Part shown: piece after piece, positions 19,646-28,211 of the stretch
Numbering within the stretch: the first letter of the stretch is position 1
Layout of the letters: each line of letters starts with the position of its first letter
NCBI RefSeq assembly: GCF_030766825.1
Contig: NZ_JASFDV010000004.1
Span: forward strand, 85,487-149,486
Reading direction: 5' to 3'
Length of the DNA stretch: 64,000 bases
DNA from: Nocardiopsis sp. CC223A
GTDB taxonomy: Bacteria > Actinomycetota > Actinomycetes > Streptosporangiales > Streptosporangiaceae
The notes under the pieces: model-generated
Told to the model about the DNA's origin: nothing
Databases searched by the model: none
The model's input: the letters and a program-made list of their open reading frames with translations, nothing else
Made by a program: the position numbers and the translations under genes

Positions 19646-20998
19646 TCAGGAGCGGACGATGGCCAGCACCTCGTCGCGCAGCGCGTTGACCGCCTCCGTG
19701 TCGGGGGCCTCGACGTTGAGCCGCAGCAGCGGCTCGGTGTTGGAGGCCCGCAGGTTGAACCAGGAACCGTCGGGCAGCGCGACGGTCAGGCCGTCCAGCT
19801 CGTCGACCTCGGCGCCCTCGCGTCCGGCGAACGCGGCGCGCACCGCGGCCGCGCGGTCCGCGGCGTCGGCGACCTCGGAGTTGATCTCGCCGGAGGCGGC
19901 GTAGCGCGAGTACTCGGCGGTGATCTCCGACAGCGACCGCTCGTCGGTGCCCAGCACGCGCAGGACGTGCATGGCGGCGAGCATGCCGGTGTCGGCCTTC
20001 CAGAAGTCGCGGAAGTAGTAGTGGGCGGAGTGCTCCCCGCCGAACACCGCGCCGGTCTCGGCCATGGTGGCCTTGATGTAGGAGTGGCCCACGCGGGTGC
20101 GCACCGGGACACCGCCGTGCTCGCGGACGATCTCGGGGACGGCGTGGGAGGTGATGAGGTTGTGGATGACCGTCGCGCCGGGGTCCTTGGCCAGCTCCTG
20201 CACGGCGACCAGGGCGGTGATCGCCGAGGGCGGCACGGCGTCGCCGTTCTCGTCCACGACGAAGCAGCGGTCGGCGTCGCCGTCGAAGGCCAGGCCCAGG
20301 TCGGCGCCGGTCTCGCGGACCTTCTTCTGGAGGTCGACGATGTTGGCCGGGTCCAGGGGGTTGGCCGGGTGGTTGGGGAAGGTGCCGTCGAGCTCGAAGT
20401 AGAGCGGCACGACCTCCAGCGGCAGGCCCTGCTCCAGGACGGCGGGGACGGTGTGGCCGCCCATGCCGTTGCCCGCGTCCACGACGACCTTGAGCGGCCG
20501 GATCCCGGACAGGTCCACCAGGGTGCGCAGGTGGTCGGCGTACCCGGCGAGCAGGTCCCTCTCGGTGACCGTCCCGGCCGGACCGTCGTGGGCGGGCACC
20601 CCCTCCTCGGCCAGCCGGCGGATCTCGGCCAGGCCGGTCTCGGCGCTGATGGGGGCGGCCCCGGCCCGGCACATCTTGATGCCGTTGTACTGGGCGGGGT
20701 TGTGGCTGGCGGTGAACATCGCGCCGGGCAGATCGAGCGCACCGGAGCCGTAGTACAGCAGGTCGGTGGAGCCCAGCCCGGCGAAGACCACGTCGACGCC
20801 CTGGGAGGTGACGCCGTCCGCGAAGGCCCGGGCCAGTTCGGGCGAGGAGGGGCGCATGTCGTGGGCGACCACGACGGCCGGTCCGCCGACGACCCGGGCG
20901 AAGGCCGCCCCGATGGCCCGGGAGATGTCCGCGTCGAGAGTGTCGGGGATCACACCGCGTACGTCGTATGCCTTGAAGATGCCTGCGAGGTCTGCCAC
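19646..20998 (-). CDS. manB: Phosphomannomutase/phosphoglucomutase
   Basis: Alpha-D-phosphohexomutase of 450 aa that interconverts hexose 1- and 6-phosphates for mannose/glucose-derived glycans. Catalytic serine loop TASHNPAQYNGIK (Ser about 98), metal loop FDGDADRCF, sugar loop GGEHSAHYYF and phosphate loop near RASNTEPLLRLN. GTG 20998 (VADLAGIFKAYDVRG) is favoured over ATG 21037 because CCGGAGAAGAC gives a proper Shine-Dalgarno sequence. It probably supplies sugar nucleotide precursors for the membrane glycosyltransferases nearby. Confidence 0.93.
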   Translation of the reverse strand: MADLAGIFKAYDVRGVIPDTLDADISRAIGAAFARVVGGPAVVVAHDMRPSSPELARAFADGVTSQGVDVVFAGLGSTDLLYYGSGALDLPGAMFTASHNPAQYNGIKMCRAGAAPISAETGLAEIRRLAEEGVPAHDGPAGTVTERDLLAGYADHLRTLVDLSGIRPLKVVVDAGNGMGGHTVPAVLEQGLPLEVVPLYFELDGTFPNHPANPLDPANIVDLQKKVRETGADLGLAFDGDADRCFVVDENGDAVPPSAITALVAVQELAKDPGATVIHNLITSHAVPEIVREHGGVPVRTRVGHSYIKATMAETGAVFGGEHSAHYYFRDFWKADTGMLAAMHVLRVLGTDERSLSEITAEYSRYAASGEINSEVADAADRAAAVRAAFAGREGAEVDELDGLTVALPDGSWFNLRASNTEPLLRLNVEAPDTEAVNALRDEVLAIVRS

Positions 20999-21185
20999 GT
21001 CTTCTCCGGCCGGATCGGTCCTGCTCCGAATGGTCATGCCGCGCGGAGGCCGGGCCATCAGCCGAATTTCCGACTTACCGTTTCCGGTGGTCCGGAAATT
21101 CGCATGCGGCACCGCGGCGGACCGCGCGCGCTACCAACCTAGCAAGGGGTCCGGCGGCCCCCCGGCGCGAGGGCGCGTCGGCGGC

Positions 21186-21560
21186 TCAGGTGCGGGGGTC
21201 CGGCCGAGAGGGGTCGGAGCGGACGACTCTCAGGTGTCCACGGCGCATGCCGTCGGGGCCGTCGGCGTCGTCGGCCGGTCGGGCGGGCGGGCGCGCCGCC
21301 TCACGTACGGCGTCCGCGAGGGCCTCCAGGTCGTCGCTACCGGGACCTCCGCCCGCCGTCTCGACGGGGAGCCGGACCACCTCCCAGCCGCGCGGCGCCG
21401 TCAGACGGTCGGCGTGCATGGCGCAGAGGTCGTAGCAGTGCGGTTCCACGTAGGCGGCGAGCGGACCGAGGACGGCCGTCGAGTCGGCGTAGACGTACGT
21501 GAGCGTGAAGACGGCGGGCTGCCGGCAGGCGGTTCGGGAGCAGCGTCGAACAGGGCTCAC
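21186..21560 (-). CDS. DUF3499 family protein
   Basis: Actinobacteria-specific protein of 124 aa, starting at GTG 21560 (VSPVRRCSRTACRQPAVFTL). The conserved core has paired cysteines (CSRTAC and CYDLCAMHADRL) that look like a zinc-binding site, plus TLTYVYADSTAVLGPLA, then a poorly conserved acidic tail. TACAGT 8 nt before the GTG indicates a leaderless start and rules out the upstream reading to 21665. Function unknown. Confidence 0.88.
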   Translation of the reverse strand: MSPVRRCSRTACRQPAVFTLTYVYADSTAVLGPLAAYVEPHCYDLCAMHADRLTAPRGWEVVRLPVETAGGGPGSDDLEALADAVREAARPPARPADDADGPDGMRRGHLRVVRSDPSRPDPRT

Positions 21561-21568
21561 AGCGTTCG

Positions 21569-21574
21569 ACTGTA
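21569..21574 (-). promoter_or_regulatory. -10 element of DUF3499 gene, leaderless
   Basis: TACAGT on the minus strand ends 8 nt before GTG 21560 and decides the start codon. Confidence 0.6.
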
Positions 21575-21731
21575 TGCCTTTACTGAGGGACACGCCAGCA
21601 TCGTTCCACGACCTGGTCTGTTTCGTGGTGTCCAACGCGATACCGGCGCCGGATCGGTGCCCCACCGGGGCGGTTCGGGGGGCCGGCCGATCAGCGCGCC
21701 CGCGGGGCTACGCGAGGCGCCCGCGATGGCT

Positions 21732-21737
21732 TAGTCT
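21732..21737 (+). promoter_or_regulatory. -10 element of metallopeptidase-family gene, leaderless
   Basis: TAGTCT ends 6 nt before GTG 21744, supporting that start over GTG 21828. Confidence 0.6.
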
Positions 21738-21743
21738 CGAAGT

Positions 21744-22178
21744 GTGCGACGAGTGCGCCCTTCCCATGGCCAACCTGACCGAGTGCGACGCCGGGACCGC
21801 CGCGGCCGAGGCATCCGCGGTCCTCTCGTGCCCTCCGACCTACCGGTGTTCCGCAGCCGTGCGCAGGCGTTCGACGACCTCGTGCTGGACGCGGTCGAAC
21901 GCCTGGAGCGGTTGTGGGCGCGCGAGCTGGCGAACGTCGACTTCCTCGTGGAGGACGTCCCGCCGGTGCCACCCCGGGGCCCCCTGACCGAGGCGATCCC
22001 CTTCTCCCGACTGGAGACCGATCCCTCGGGCCGGGCCCGGATCGTGGTGTACCGGCGTCCGCTGGAGATCCGGACCAAGGACCCGGAGGAGATGGCACTC
22101 CTCGTCCACGAGACCGTGGTCGAGGAGGTCGCCAACCTGCTCGGTGTGGAACCGGAGTCGGTCGACCCCGAGAGCTGA
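21744..22178 (+). CDS. Metallopeptidase (zincin-like) family protein
   Basis: Protein of 144 aa. N-terminal RRRDRRGRGIRGPLVPSDLP is conserved in actinobacterial homologues as I recall them, and leaderless spacing from TAGTCT supports GTG 21744. The core FDDLVLDAVERLERLW, VDFLVEDVPP and IVVYRRPLEI resembles the DUF1025/zincin family. The motif expected to be HExxH reads HETVVEEVANLLG, so the second His is replaced and peptidase activity is doubtful. It is divergent from the DUF3499 gene, which also looks leaderless. Confidence 0.8.
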   Translation: MRRVRPSHGQPDRVRRRDRRGRGIRGPLVPSDLPVFRSRAQAFDDLVLDAVERLERLWARELANVDFLVEDVPPVPPRGPLTEAIPFSRLETDPSGRARIVVYRRPLEIRTKDPEEMALLVHETVVEEVANLLGVEPESVDPES

Positions 22179-22257
22179 CCGGCCCGGTGTCCGCGTGGAG
22201 GCCCGGAGGCGGTTCTTCGAACCCGCCGCCGGGCCCCCACTCCTGCTTCCGCACCGG

Positions 22258-23952
22258 TCAGGGCACCACGCCCACCATCGTGTCGCGCACGACCGGCAGG
22301 GCCACCTCCACCGGCGCCGGGCGCACCGGCAGCGCGCTGCGGGCGTCCCCGTCGGTGAGGATCCGGGCCGCGTACAGCGGCCCCGAGCCGTCCAGCAGTT
22401 CCAGGCGGACCGTGTAGCCGTCCTCGGGGTCGGTGCCCTCCGGCGCCGCCCAGCCCTCGCCGTCCCCGCCGAACACGGCTGTGGTGCCCGCGGCGATCTC
22501 GGTGCGGACCGCGTCGCCCTGGGTGCCGTCGGCCCCGACCGGGGTGGCCATCAGCCGGACGTCGCCCTCCGGGGCCGTGAGCACGAGCCGGGTGGCGGTG
22601 CCCTCCGGGGAGTCGGGCAGCACCGCCGTGGTGTCCAGCGGGAACGACAGCGGCGGCACGGCCGCGGTGTAGGCGGTCTCCAGGATCTCGTCGGGGTCGT
22701 CGCCGGTGAACTCGGCGGCGACCCCGGTGACCACGGGCACGTCGGCCTCCACCACGACCGCACCGGCGTGTCCGCCCAGGACCGCGTCCAGGCTGATCCG
22801 GGCGGACGCCGCCGGGGGGACCCGGAGTTCCAGCGGGTCGTCCGCGGTGCCCGCGGCCGCCGCGGCGTCGTCCCCGCCGTCCTCCGCGGCCTCTTCCTCC
22901 TCTTCCTCCTCCGCGGCGTCCGCGGTGTCGTCGCGCTCGGGCCCGATGACGTGGATGCGCACCCGGGCGGGCTCCTCGCCCGGGGCGGTGACGACCAGGT
23001 GGCGGCGCCCGCCGCCGGCCGGGACGCCCGGGATCACGTGCTCGCGGGCGGGGGCCGCGGTGGGCGGGACCCAGTCGGTGTGCCCCTCGACGTGCTCGGC
23101 GCTCAGGGAGGCGGCGACCCGGCCGGTGCTGGTGCGCACCTGCACGCCGATCCCGCCGATGCTCTGCGCCAGCTCGGTGATGTCCAGCTCGGTGGACCGG
23201 CCGGGCAGCAGGGAGATGCCCCGGCTGTCGAGGGAGTAGGACGGCCCGCCGCTGGTGTGGATGTCCAGGCTGGCGGTGGCCCTGGACGTCTCGGGGTTGG
23301 CGAGGTGGACGGTGATCCGCTCCAGCCGGACGCCCTCGGAGTCGCCGCCTCCGGGCAGGGCGAACCAGGTGCTCACCGAGGGCTCGGCGCAGCGCACCTC
23401 GGTGACGCCGTCGGAGGCGACGGTGATCTGGGCCGACTCCAGGCCGGAGGCGAGGGAGCCCCGGGCGTGGACGGCGGTCGGATCGGCGGCCCCGGAGGTG
23501 TCGACGCCCCACACGCTGCCGGGTTCGGTCAGCTCCTCGCCCAGGAGCAGTTCGGGGTCGGGGGTGGCGCCGGTCCCGGTGGAGGCGGCCCGCCCTGCCG
23601 CGTCCCCGCCCTGCCCGCCTCCTGCGCCCTCCTCGGTGTCCTCGGCCCCGTCCCCGTCGTCCGTGTCCTCGTCGTCCGTGTCCTCGTCGACGGACGGGAC
23701 CGGGACGGCCCACAGGTCGCCGGTGTCGTCGCGGCTGACCCGGGGCGCGAACGCGGCGACGGAGCTGTCGGCGTCCGCGTCGTGCGGCGCCGGGCAGACC
23801 CGCAGGGTGTGGGAGGGGCGGGCGGTCCCGGGTTCGGTGATGCCCAGTTCGGCGGTCACCGGCCGGGTCGCCACGGCGATGCCGAACAGCGCGGCCAGGG
23901 CCAGCGCGACCAGTCCGAACAGCGCGAACCGGTTCTCCACGATCAGTCGCAC
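22258..23952 (-). CDS. DUF5719 family secreted/membrane-anchored protein
   Basis: Protein of 564 aa with one N-terminal TM (residues about 9-27, FALFGLVALALAALFGIAVA) and a large extracytoplasmic beta-rich region. That region includes an acidic low-complexity stretch (DEDTDDEDTDDGDGAEDTEE) and alanine/glutamate-rich segments. The GTG start has GGAGGAG upstream and lies 3 nt after the stop of the giant glycosyltransferase, so the two are co-translated. DUF5719 genes accompany this glycosyltransferase in actinobacteria as far as I recall. A role with it in envelope polymer export or assembly is inference. Confidence 0.85.
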   Translation of the reverse strand: MRLIVENRFALFGLVALALAALFGIAVATRPVTAELGITEPGTARPSHTLRVCPAPHDADADSSVAAFAPRVSRDDTGDLWAVPVPSVDEDTDDEDTDDGDGAEDTEEGAGGGQGGDAAGRAASTGTGATPDPELLLGEELTEPGSVWGVDTSGAADPTAVHARGSLASGLESAQITVASDGVTEVRCAEPSVSTWFALPGGGDSEGVRLERITVHLANPETSRATASLDIHTSGGPSYSLDSRGISLLPGRSTELDITELAQSIGGIGVQVRTSTGRVAASLSAEHVEGHTDWVPPTAAPAREHVIPGVPAGGGRRHLVVTAPGEEPARVRIHVIGPERDDTADAAEEEEEEEAAEDGGDDAAAAAGTADDPLELRVPPAASARISLDAVLGGHAGAVVVEADVPVVTGVAAEFTGDDPDEILETAYTAAVPPLSFPLDTTAVLPDSPEGTATRLVLTAPEGDVRLMATPVGADGTQGDAVRTEIAAGTTAVFGGDGEGWAAPEGTDPEDGYTVRLELLDGSGPLYAARILTDGDARSALPVRPAPVEVALPVVRDTMVGVVP

Positions 23953-23955
23953 GGC

Positions 23956-26900
23956 CTACTCCTCCCTCTCGTCGCCGGCGGTGCCGCCGTCCGCGCCGTC
24001 CCGTGCCGGACCGACCCGGCGCCGCCCCTTGCGACGGGTGCCGCGGCGGCGGCCGCGGACCGTCGTGATCGACCCGGTGTCGGTGACGGCGAACTCCCCG
24101 GTGGCGGGGTCCTGCGGCTCCCCGCCCGGGGTCGGCTCCGCGTCGTCGGCCTCGGACGCCGGCGCGGGGCGCGCCCGGGAGCCGCGGTGGCCGCGGCGCG
24201 GCACGCGCAACCCCGCCGGGCGGCGGGGCCGGGGCGCGGGGGTGGACTCGATGAGCCGGACGTCCTCCTCGGTCCGCACCCCGGGGGCGGCCAGGACCGC
24301 CACGACGAGCAGCAGCACGCCCTGGGTGACCACCCAGGCGGTGTGCACGTGGTCGGTGTGCCACACCCGGAGCTCGCCGCCCTGCACCGGCAGCTCCCAG
24401 GTCTGGACCCCGCCCTGCCCCTCGACCGGGGTCAGCTCGGTGCCGTCGAGGTCGGCCCGCCAGCCGTTCCCGGCGGTCTCGGCCAGGGCCAGGCGGCGGC
24501 CGGCGCCGCCCTCCGCCACCCGGGCGGTGAAATCGTGGCCCGGGCCGCTCACCCGCAGCGGCTCCGTCTCCAGTCCGTCCGCGGAGACCACGCGCAGCCG
24601 CCCGGTGGGCTCGGCCAGCCGCCACAGGCCGTAGCCGTCGGACAGCGACTCCCGCATCAGCCCGGGGGTACCGTCCAGCATGTCCACGACGGTGACGTCG
24701 GTGGGGGTCCCGGTCTCCGGCCGGGGGTAGAGCACGTACTGGATCCCGTGGTCGGCCAGGACGCGCAACCGGTCCCCGCCCTGCCCGATGGCCAGTTCGG
24801 CGACGGCCAGGTCCACGGCCGCCCGGGAGGCCCCGTCGGGGCGGATGCGCTCCTCCCCCAGACGGGGTTCGCGGCCGCGCACGACGGTGTAGTCCACACC
24901 GCCCTCGCCGTCCGGGGTGACGACGAGGGTGCGCGGCTCGGTGCCGTCGTCGCTCAGGCCGACACCGCCGCCGACCAGGGTGCCGGGCAGGACCGGCTCG
25001 GCGCGCGAGGTGAGCGGCCCGTCGACGCCCTCCCACATCCACAGGCCCGCACCGGCCAGGGGCGTGGTGACGGCGAGGAGCGCGACACCGACGGCGAAGG
25101 CCCGGCGCAGGCCGCCCAGGGACAGCATGGTGCGGAAGGCGCGGGCGGCGGTGGCCGCCGACAGCAGCACCGCCGTGGCGGCGAAGGTCAGCGCCACCCC
25201 GGGCCAGACCGCCGCGGGCGGGCCGCCGAAGTGGGGCTCGACCACCAGGCGGGAGGTGAGGACCGCGACGAGCAGCCCGAACACGGCCAGGGACCAGCCC
25301 GCGGCGACCAGGATGCGGTTGCGCAGGAGCAGCAGCGCGCACAGGGCGGCGGCCAGCAGCCCGGCGTTCACCCAGGCCGGGGGTGCGCCGGGTCCGCCCG
25401 GGGAGAGCATGAGCAGCTGTTCCGGGGTGGCCCCCGGCTCCGACAGCTCGGGGCGGTGCAGCCCGGCCTCCAGCAGCCACTGGGTGGGGTGCACCAGCAG
25501 GTCCAGGGTCCAGGGCATCAGCATGACCAGGGGGACGCCCAGGGAGATGCCGACGGCGGCGTACAGGCGGCGGCCCAGGTGCCCGAAGGCGGCCGCCACC
25601 AGCAGGCCGGTGACCAGCGCCAGCGGCCATACCAGGGGGACGAACGCGGTGGCGGCGGCCAGGGTCAGGCCCAGGCCCCAGGCCGCCCGCCGGGAGTGCT
25701 TGGCCGGCATGGACACCACGCGGATGAGCAGCAGGCCCAGCACCGGCATGAGCATGTGGACCACGGCGGTGCCCAGCCGCCCCTGGGCGATCGCCCCGGT
25801 GACGACCGGCAGCAGCGCGTAGGAGGCGGCCATCCAGACCCGGGCGGGCCGGTAGCCGAGCACCTCGCGGGCGAGCAGGTAGGCGGTGGCCCCGGCCAGG
25901 GGAACGGAGCCGAGCAGCAGCACGGAGACCGCGATCCAGGGCTTGCCGAAGGTGACCGTGGAGAGCAGGGCCAGGATCCCGACGTAGGGCGGGACCGCGC
26001 CGTCGGAGCCCAGACCGGAGTCGGGGGCGCCGGACAGGTAGAGGTTCCACAGGTCGGCGGCGCCGCCCGCGACGGGCGGCAGCGCGCCGCCGGCCAGCAG
26101 GGAGCCGAAGAGCAGGGAGCGCTCGGCGATGAGCGCGACGACCGTCAACCCCATGACGAGCAGCGGGCCCGGTCGCAGCACCACCCGGCGCAGGAAGCCC
26201 CCGGTGTCGGTGAGCGCCTCCTCGTCCTCGGGTGCGGACCCGGGGGCGGTGGTGACGGCCTGGTGGCGGCCCGCCGTGTCGATGACCGGCTCGCCGGAGA
26301 GCACCCCGGTGAGGAAGTCCGTGAACTGGCGCATCGCCACACCGCGCGCCAGGTAGGGCCGGATCGCGCTGTAGGTGCGGCGGCGGTCGCGGCGGCGCCG
26401 GAAGCGGGCCCGCAGCAGCTTGTCCGGCCGCAGGTAGACCAGGGTGATCGCAGCCGCCTCGTCGAGGGCGTTGGCGGGCTGCTTCATGAACAGGTACATG
26501 ATCACGCGCAGCAGCGACCCGACGGAGTTGCGCAGCAGCGCCGAGAGCATGCCGCCGAAGGGGAGGTTGGCCAGCAGCACGAAGACGGCGTGCCTGCGGT
26601 CCACCCGGCGCGGGTGGTTGCGGGCGGCGCCGATGGACCGCCGTCGGCGGGCGGACGCCTCGGCGTGGTACGCGACGGCCTCGGTGACGATGAGGACGTG
26701 CAGTCCGGCGCCGCCCACCCGCCAGCAGAGGTCGATGTCGTCGCGGAACAGCGGCAGGGCGCGGTCGAAGCCGCCCAGGCGCTCCCACACGTCGCGGCGG
26801 ACCAGCATGCCCGCGCTGGACACGGCCAGGACCTGGCGGGTGCCGTCGTGCTGGCCGTGGTCGAACTCGCGCGGCTCCAGGCCGGTCTCGCGGCGCCCGG

Positions 26901-27363
26901 CGCCGTCGATGGTCACGCCGACCTCGATCAGCAGGCGGCGGTCGAACCAGTCGCGGAGCTTGGGGCCCAGGACGGCGGCGCGCGGGTCGCGGTCGGCGGC
27001 GGCGAGGAGGTGGGCGAGGGCGTCCTTCTCGGGGGCGAGGTCGTCGTGGACGAGCCAGATCCACTCGGTGGCGTCCTCGTCGAACCCGTGGACCGGCGAC
27101 GTGGAGCGCGGCAGTTCGAGGGCGGCGCGCACCGCGTCGCCGTAGCCCGTGCGGGCGGGCAGCCCGATGATCGCGTCCGGGGGCAGGTATTCGTGGAGGA
27201 TGTCCGCGGCGCCGTCGGTGCCGCCGGTGTCGGCGGCCACGGCGCGCTGCACCGGGCGGCTCTGGGCGCGCAGCGCGGCCATGGTCTCCGGCAGCCACCG
27301 CGCCCCGTCGTGGGACACGATGACCGCTGTCACGACGTGTCGGGCTGAGTCGAGGTCGAGCAC
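23956..27363 (-). CDS. Giant multi-pass family 2 glycosyltransferase
   Basis: Protein of about 1135 aa. The N-terminal GT2 domain spans roughly residues 10-260: TAVIVSHDGARWLPETMAAL, IWLVHDDLAPEKDALAHLL (donor-site Asp pair) and FRDDIDLCWRVGGAGLHV (catalytic-site motif). After it come about 12 TM segments, an extracytoplasmic region and a cytoplasmic Arg-rich tail. The start is uncertain: GTG 27363 or GTG 27333, and the frame stays open to 27483. It is cotranscribed with DUF5719 and lies next to whiB. It probably glycosylates or polymerises a cell-envelope glycan; the acceptor is unknown. Confidence 0.88.
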   Translation of the reverse strand: MLDLDSARHVVTAVIVSHDGARWLPETMAALRAQSRPVQRAVAADTGGTDGAADILHEYLPPDAIIGLPARTGYGDAVRAALELPRSTSPVHGFDEDATEWIWLVHDDLAPEKDALAHLLAAADRDPRAAVLGPKLRDWFDRRLLIEVGVTIDGAGRRETGLEPREFDHGQHDGTRQVLAVSSAGMLVRRDVWERLGGFDRALPLFRDDIDLCWRVGGAGLHVLIVTEAVAYHAEASARRRRSIGAARNHPRRVDRRHAVFVLLANLPFGGMLSALLRNSVGSLLRVIMYLFMKQPANALDEAAAITLVYLRPDKLLRARFRRRRDRRRTYSAIRPYLARGVAMRQFTDFLTGVLSGEPVIDTAGRHQAVTTAPGSAPEDEEALTDTGGFLRRVVLRPGPLLVMGLTVVALIAERSLLFGSLLAGGALPPVAGGAADLWNLYLSGAPDSGLGSDGAVPPYVGILALLSTVTFGKPWIAVSVLLLGSVPLAGATAYLLAREVLGYRPARVWMAASYALLPVVTGAIAQGRLGTAVVHMLMPVLGLLLIRVVSMPAKHSRRAAWGLGLTLAAATAFVPLVWPLALVTGLLVAAAFGHLGRRLYAAVGISLGVPLVMLMPWTLDLLVHPTQWLLEAGLHRPELSEPGATPEQLLMLSPGGPGAPPAWVNAGLLAAALCALLLLRNRILVAAGWSLAVFGLLVAVLTSRLVVEPHFGGPPAAVWPGVALTFAATAVLLSAATAARAFRTMLSLGGLRRAFAVGVALLAVTTPLAGAGLWMWEGVDGPLTSRAEPVLPGTLVGGGVGLSDDGTEPRTLVVTPDGEGGVDYTVVRGREPRLGEERIRPDGASRAAVDLAVAELAIGQGGDRLRVLADHGIQYVLYPRPETGTPTDVTVVDMLDGTPGLMRESLSDGYGLWRLAEPTGRLRVVSADGLETEPLRVSGPGHDFTARVAEGGAGRRLALAETAGNGWRADLDGTELTPVEGQGGVQTWELPVQGGELRVWHTDHVHTAWVVTQGVLLLVVAVLAAPGVRTEEDVRLIESTPAPRPRRPAGLRVPRRGHRGSRARPAPASEADDAEPTPGGEPQDPATGEFAVTDTGSITTVRGRRRGTRRKGRRRVGPARDGADGGTAGDEREE

Positions 27364-27685
27364 GGCTGTGGTGGGTTCTCTCCGGGCGAAGGGACGGGCC
27401 TGCCGGGCGCCGGGCCGGAGGCGGGGCGCCGGGGCGGTGGGCGTGCGGTCACGCCGGATCCCGACCGCGGGTCGGGATGGCACGGGTGCGTGCGGGACAT
27501 CACCCTACGCCACCTCGCACCATTGCGTGCCTATTCACCTCCGGTCCGCACGACTGGCGACTTATCCCCCTATTCGACGCCGAAGGGCCGTGCGTGCCAA
27601 ACCTCACTTTAGACCCGAACGGTCGGGAACATGAAAAAAGCGCGCCCGGGCTCGCGGCCCGGGCGCGCATCACGCGCACGCCTTC
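27364..27685 (-). promoter_or_regulatory. Intergenic region between whiB and the glycosyltransferase gene
   Basis: This 322-bp gap holds the whiB terminator (27635-27669) and then about 260 bp that must contain the glycosyltransferase promoter. TANNNT hexamers on the minus strand (TAAAGT, TAGGGT) occur without a convincing -35. No small gene is supported. Confidence 0.4.
27635..27669 (-). terminator. Rho-independent terminator of whiB
   Basis: Perfect 12-bp stem GCGCGCCCGGGC / GCCCGGGCGCGC with a 5-nt loop, followed on the minus strand by TTTTTT. It is one of the clearest intrinsic terminators in the window, 16 bp after the whiB stop. Confidence 0.92.
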
Positions 27686-27973
27686 CTACAGCATGTCCGC
27701 CAGGAAATCGAAATCCCCTCCGGCGGCTTTCTTCAGCCTTCGGCGCTCGCGCTCGGAGAGTCCCCCCCAGATACCGAAGCGCTCATCGTGTTCGAGCGCG
27801 TATTCCAGGCACTCCGCGCGCACGTCGCACGACTGACAGACCTTCTTCGCCTCCCGGGTCGAGCCGCCCTTCTCGGGGAAGAACGCCTCCGGGTCGGTCT
27901 GCGCGCACAGTGCGCGTTCCTGCCAGCCCAGATCCTCATCCGAGCCGTGCGCCAGCGGGATGACCTCGCTCAT
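27686..27973 (-). CDS. whiB: WhiB-family [4Fe-4S] regulator, WhiB/WhiB2 type
   Basis: Protein of 95 aa with the four cluster cysteines (ERALCAQTD, VCQSCDVRAEC), the turn GIWGG and the basic tail ERERRRLKKAA. The wording WQERALCAQTDPEAFFPEKG and STREAKKVC is that of the WhiB/WhmD group, which in Streptomyces works with WhiA at the switch to sporulation septation and in mycobacteria in division. ATG 27973 has a perfect GGAGGTGCGC ribosome-binding site, ruling out the upstream codon at 28012. It is monocistronic: promoter 28048-28077, terminator 27635-27669. Confidence 0.95.
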   Translation of the reverse strand: MSEVIPLAHGSDEDLGWQERALCAQTDPEAFFPEKGGSTREAKKVCQSCDVRAECLEYALEHDERFGIWGGLSERERRRLKKAAGGDFDFLADML

Positions 27974-28047
27974 GCGCACCTCCTGTTGCCCCCCATAGAT
28001 GACCCGACCCATTTCGTCCCCCGGGCCGGGTGGAATCCCACCTTGAA

Positions 28048-28077
28048 ATTACACGCGGACGCAGTGCTACTCGTCAA
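28048..28077 (-). promoter_or_regulatory. Candidate promoter of whiB
   Basis: On the minus strand TTGACG (28072-28077), 18 bp, TGTAAT (28048-28053). The predicted leader is about 65 nt. The -35 is strong. The -10 departs from TANNNT at position 2. Confidence 0.55.
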
Positions 28078-28211
28078 GCGCCCTACGTGGTAATCCACTG
28101 AATATCATGTAACGAAGCGCCAACGCTGCTCGGTTCATGTCCGTTCTGCGGATTACCACGCAATTCACGACGTTCCAAGGCGGCGGGGGGCTCGGGGCCC
28201 GCGCGGAGGGT

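Noticed and set aside
21731..27298. Open frame of 1855 codons on the minus strand in the same region
   Set aside because: Shadow of the glycosyltransferase and DUF5719 genes: Arg/Pro/Gly-rich, no motifs, and it crosses several real gene boundaries.
22144..27348. Very long open frame of 1734 codons on the plus strand opposite the giant glycosyltransferase
   Set aside because: It is a by-product of GC-rich codon bias on the other strand. Its product is Gly/Arg/Gln/Val-rich without any domain, and the minus-strand gene has clear GT2 motifs and TM segments.
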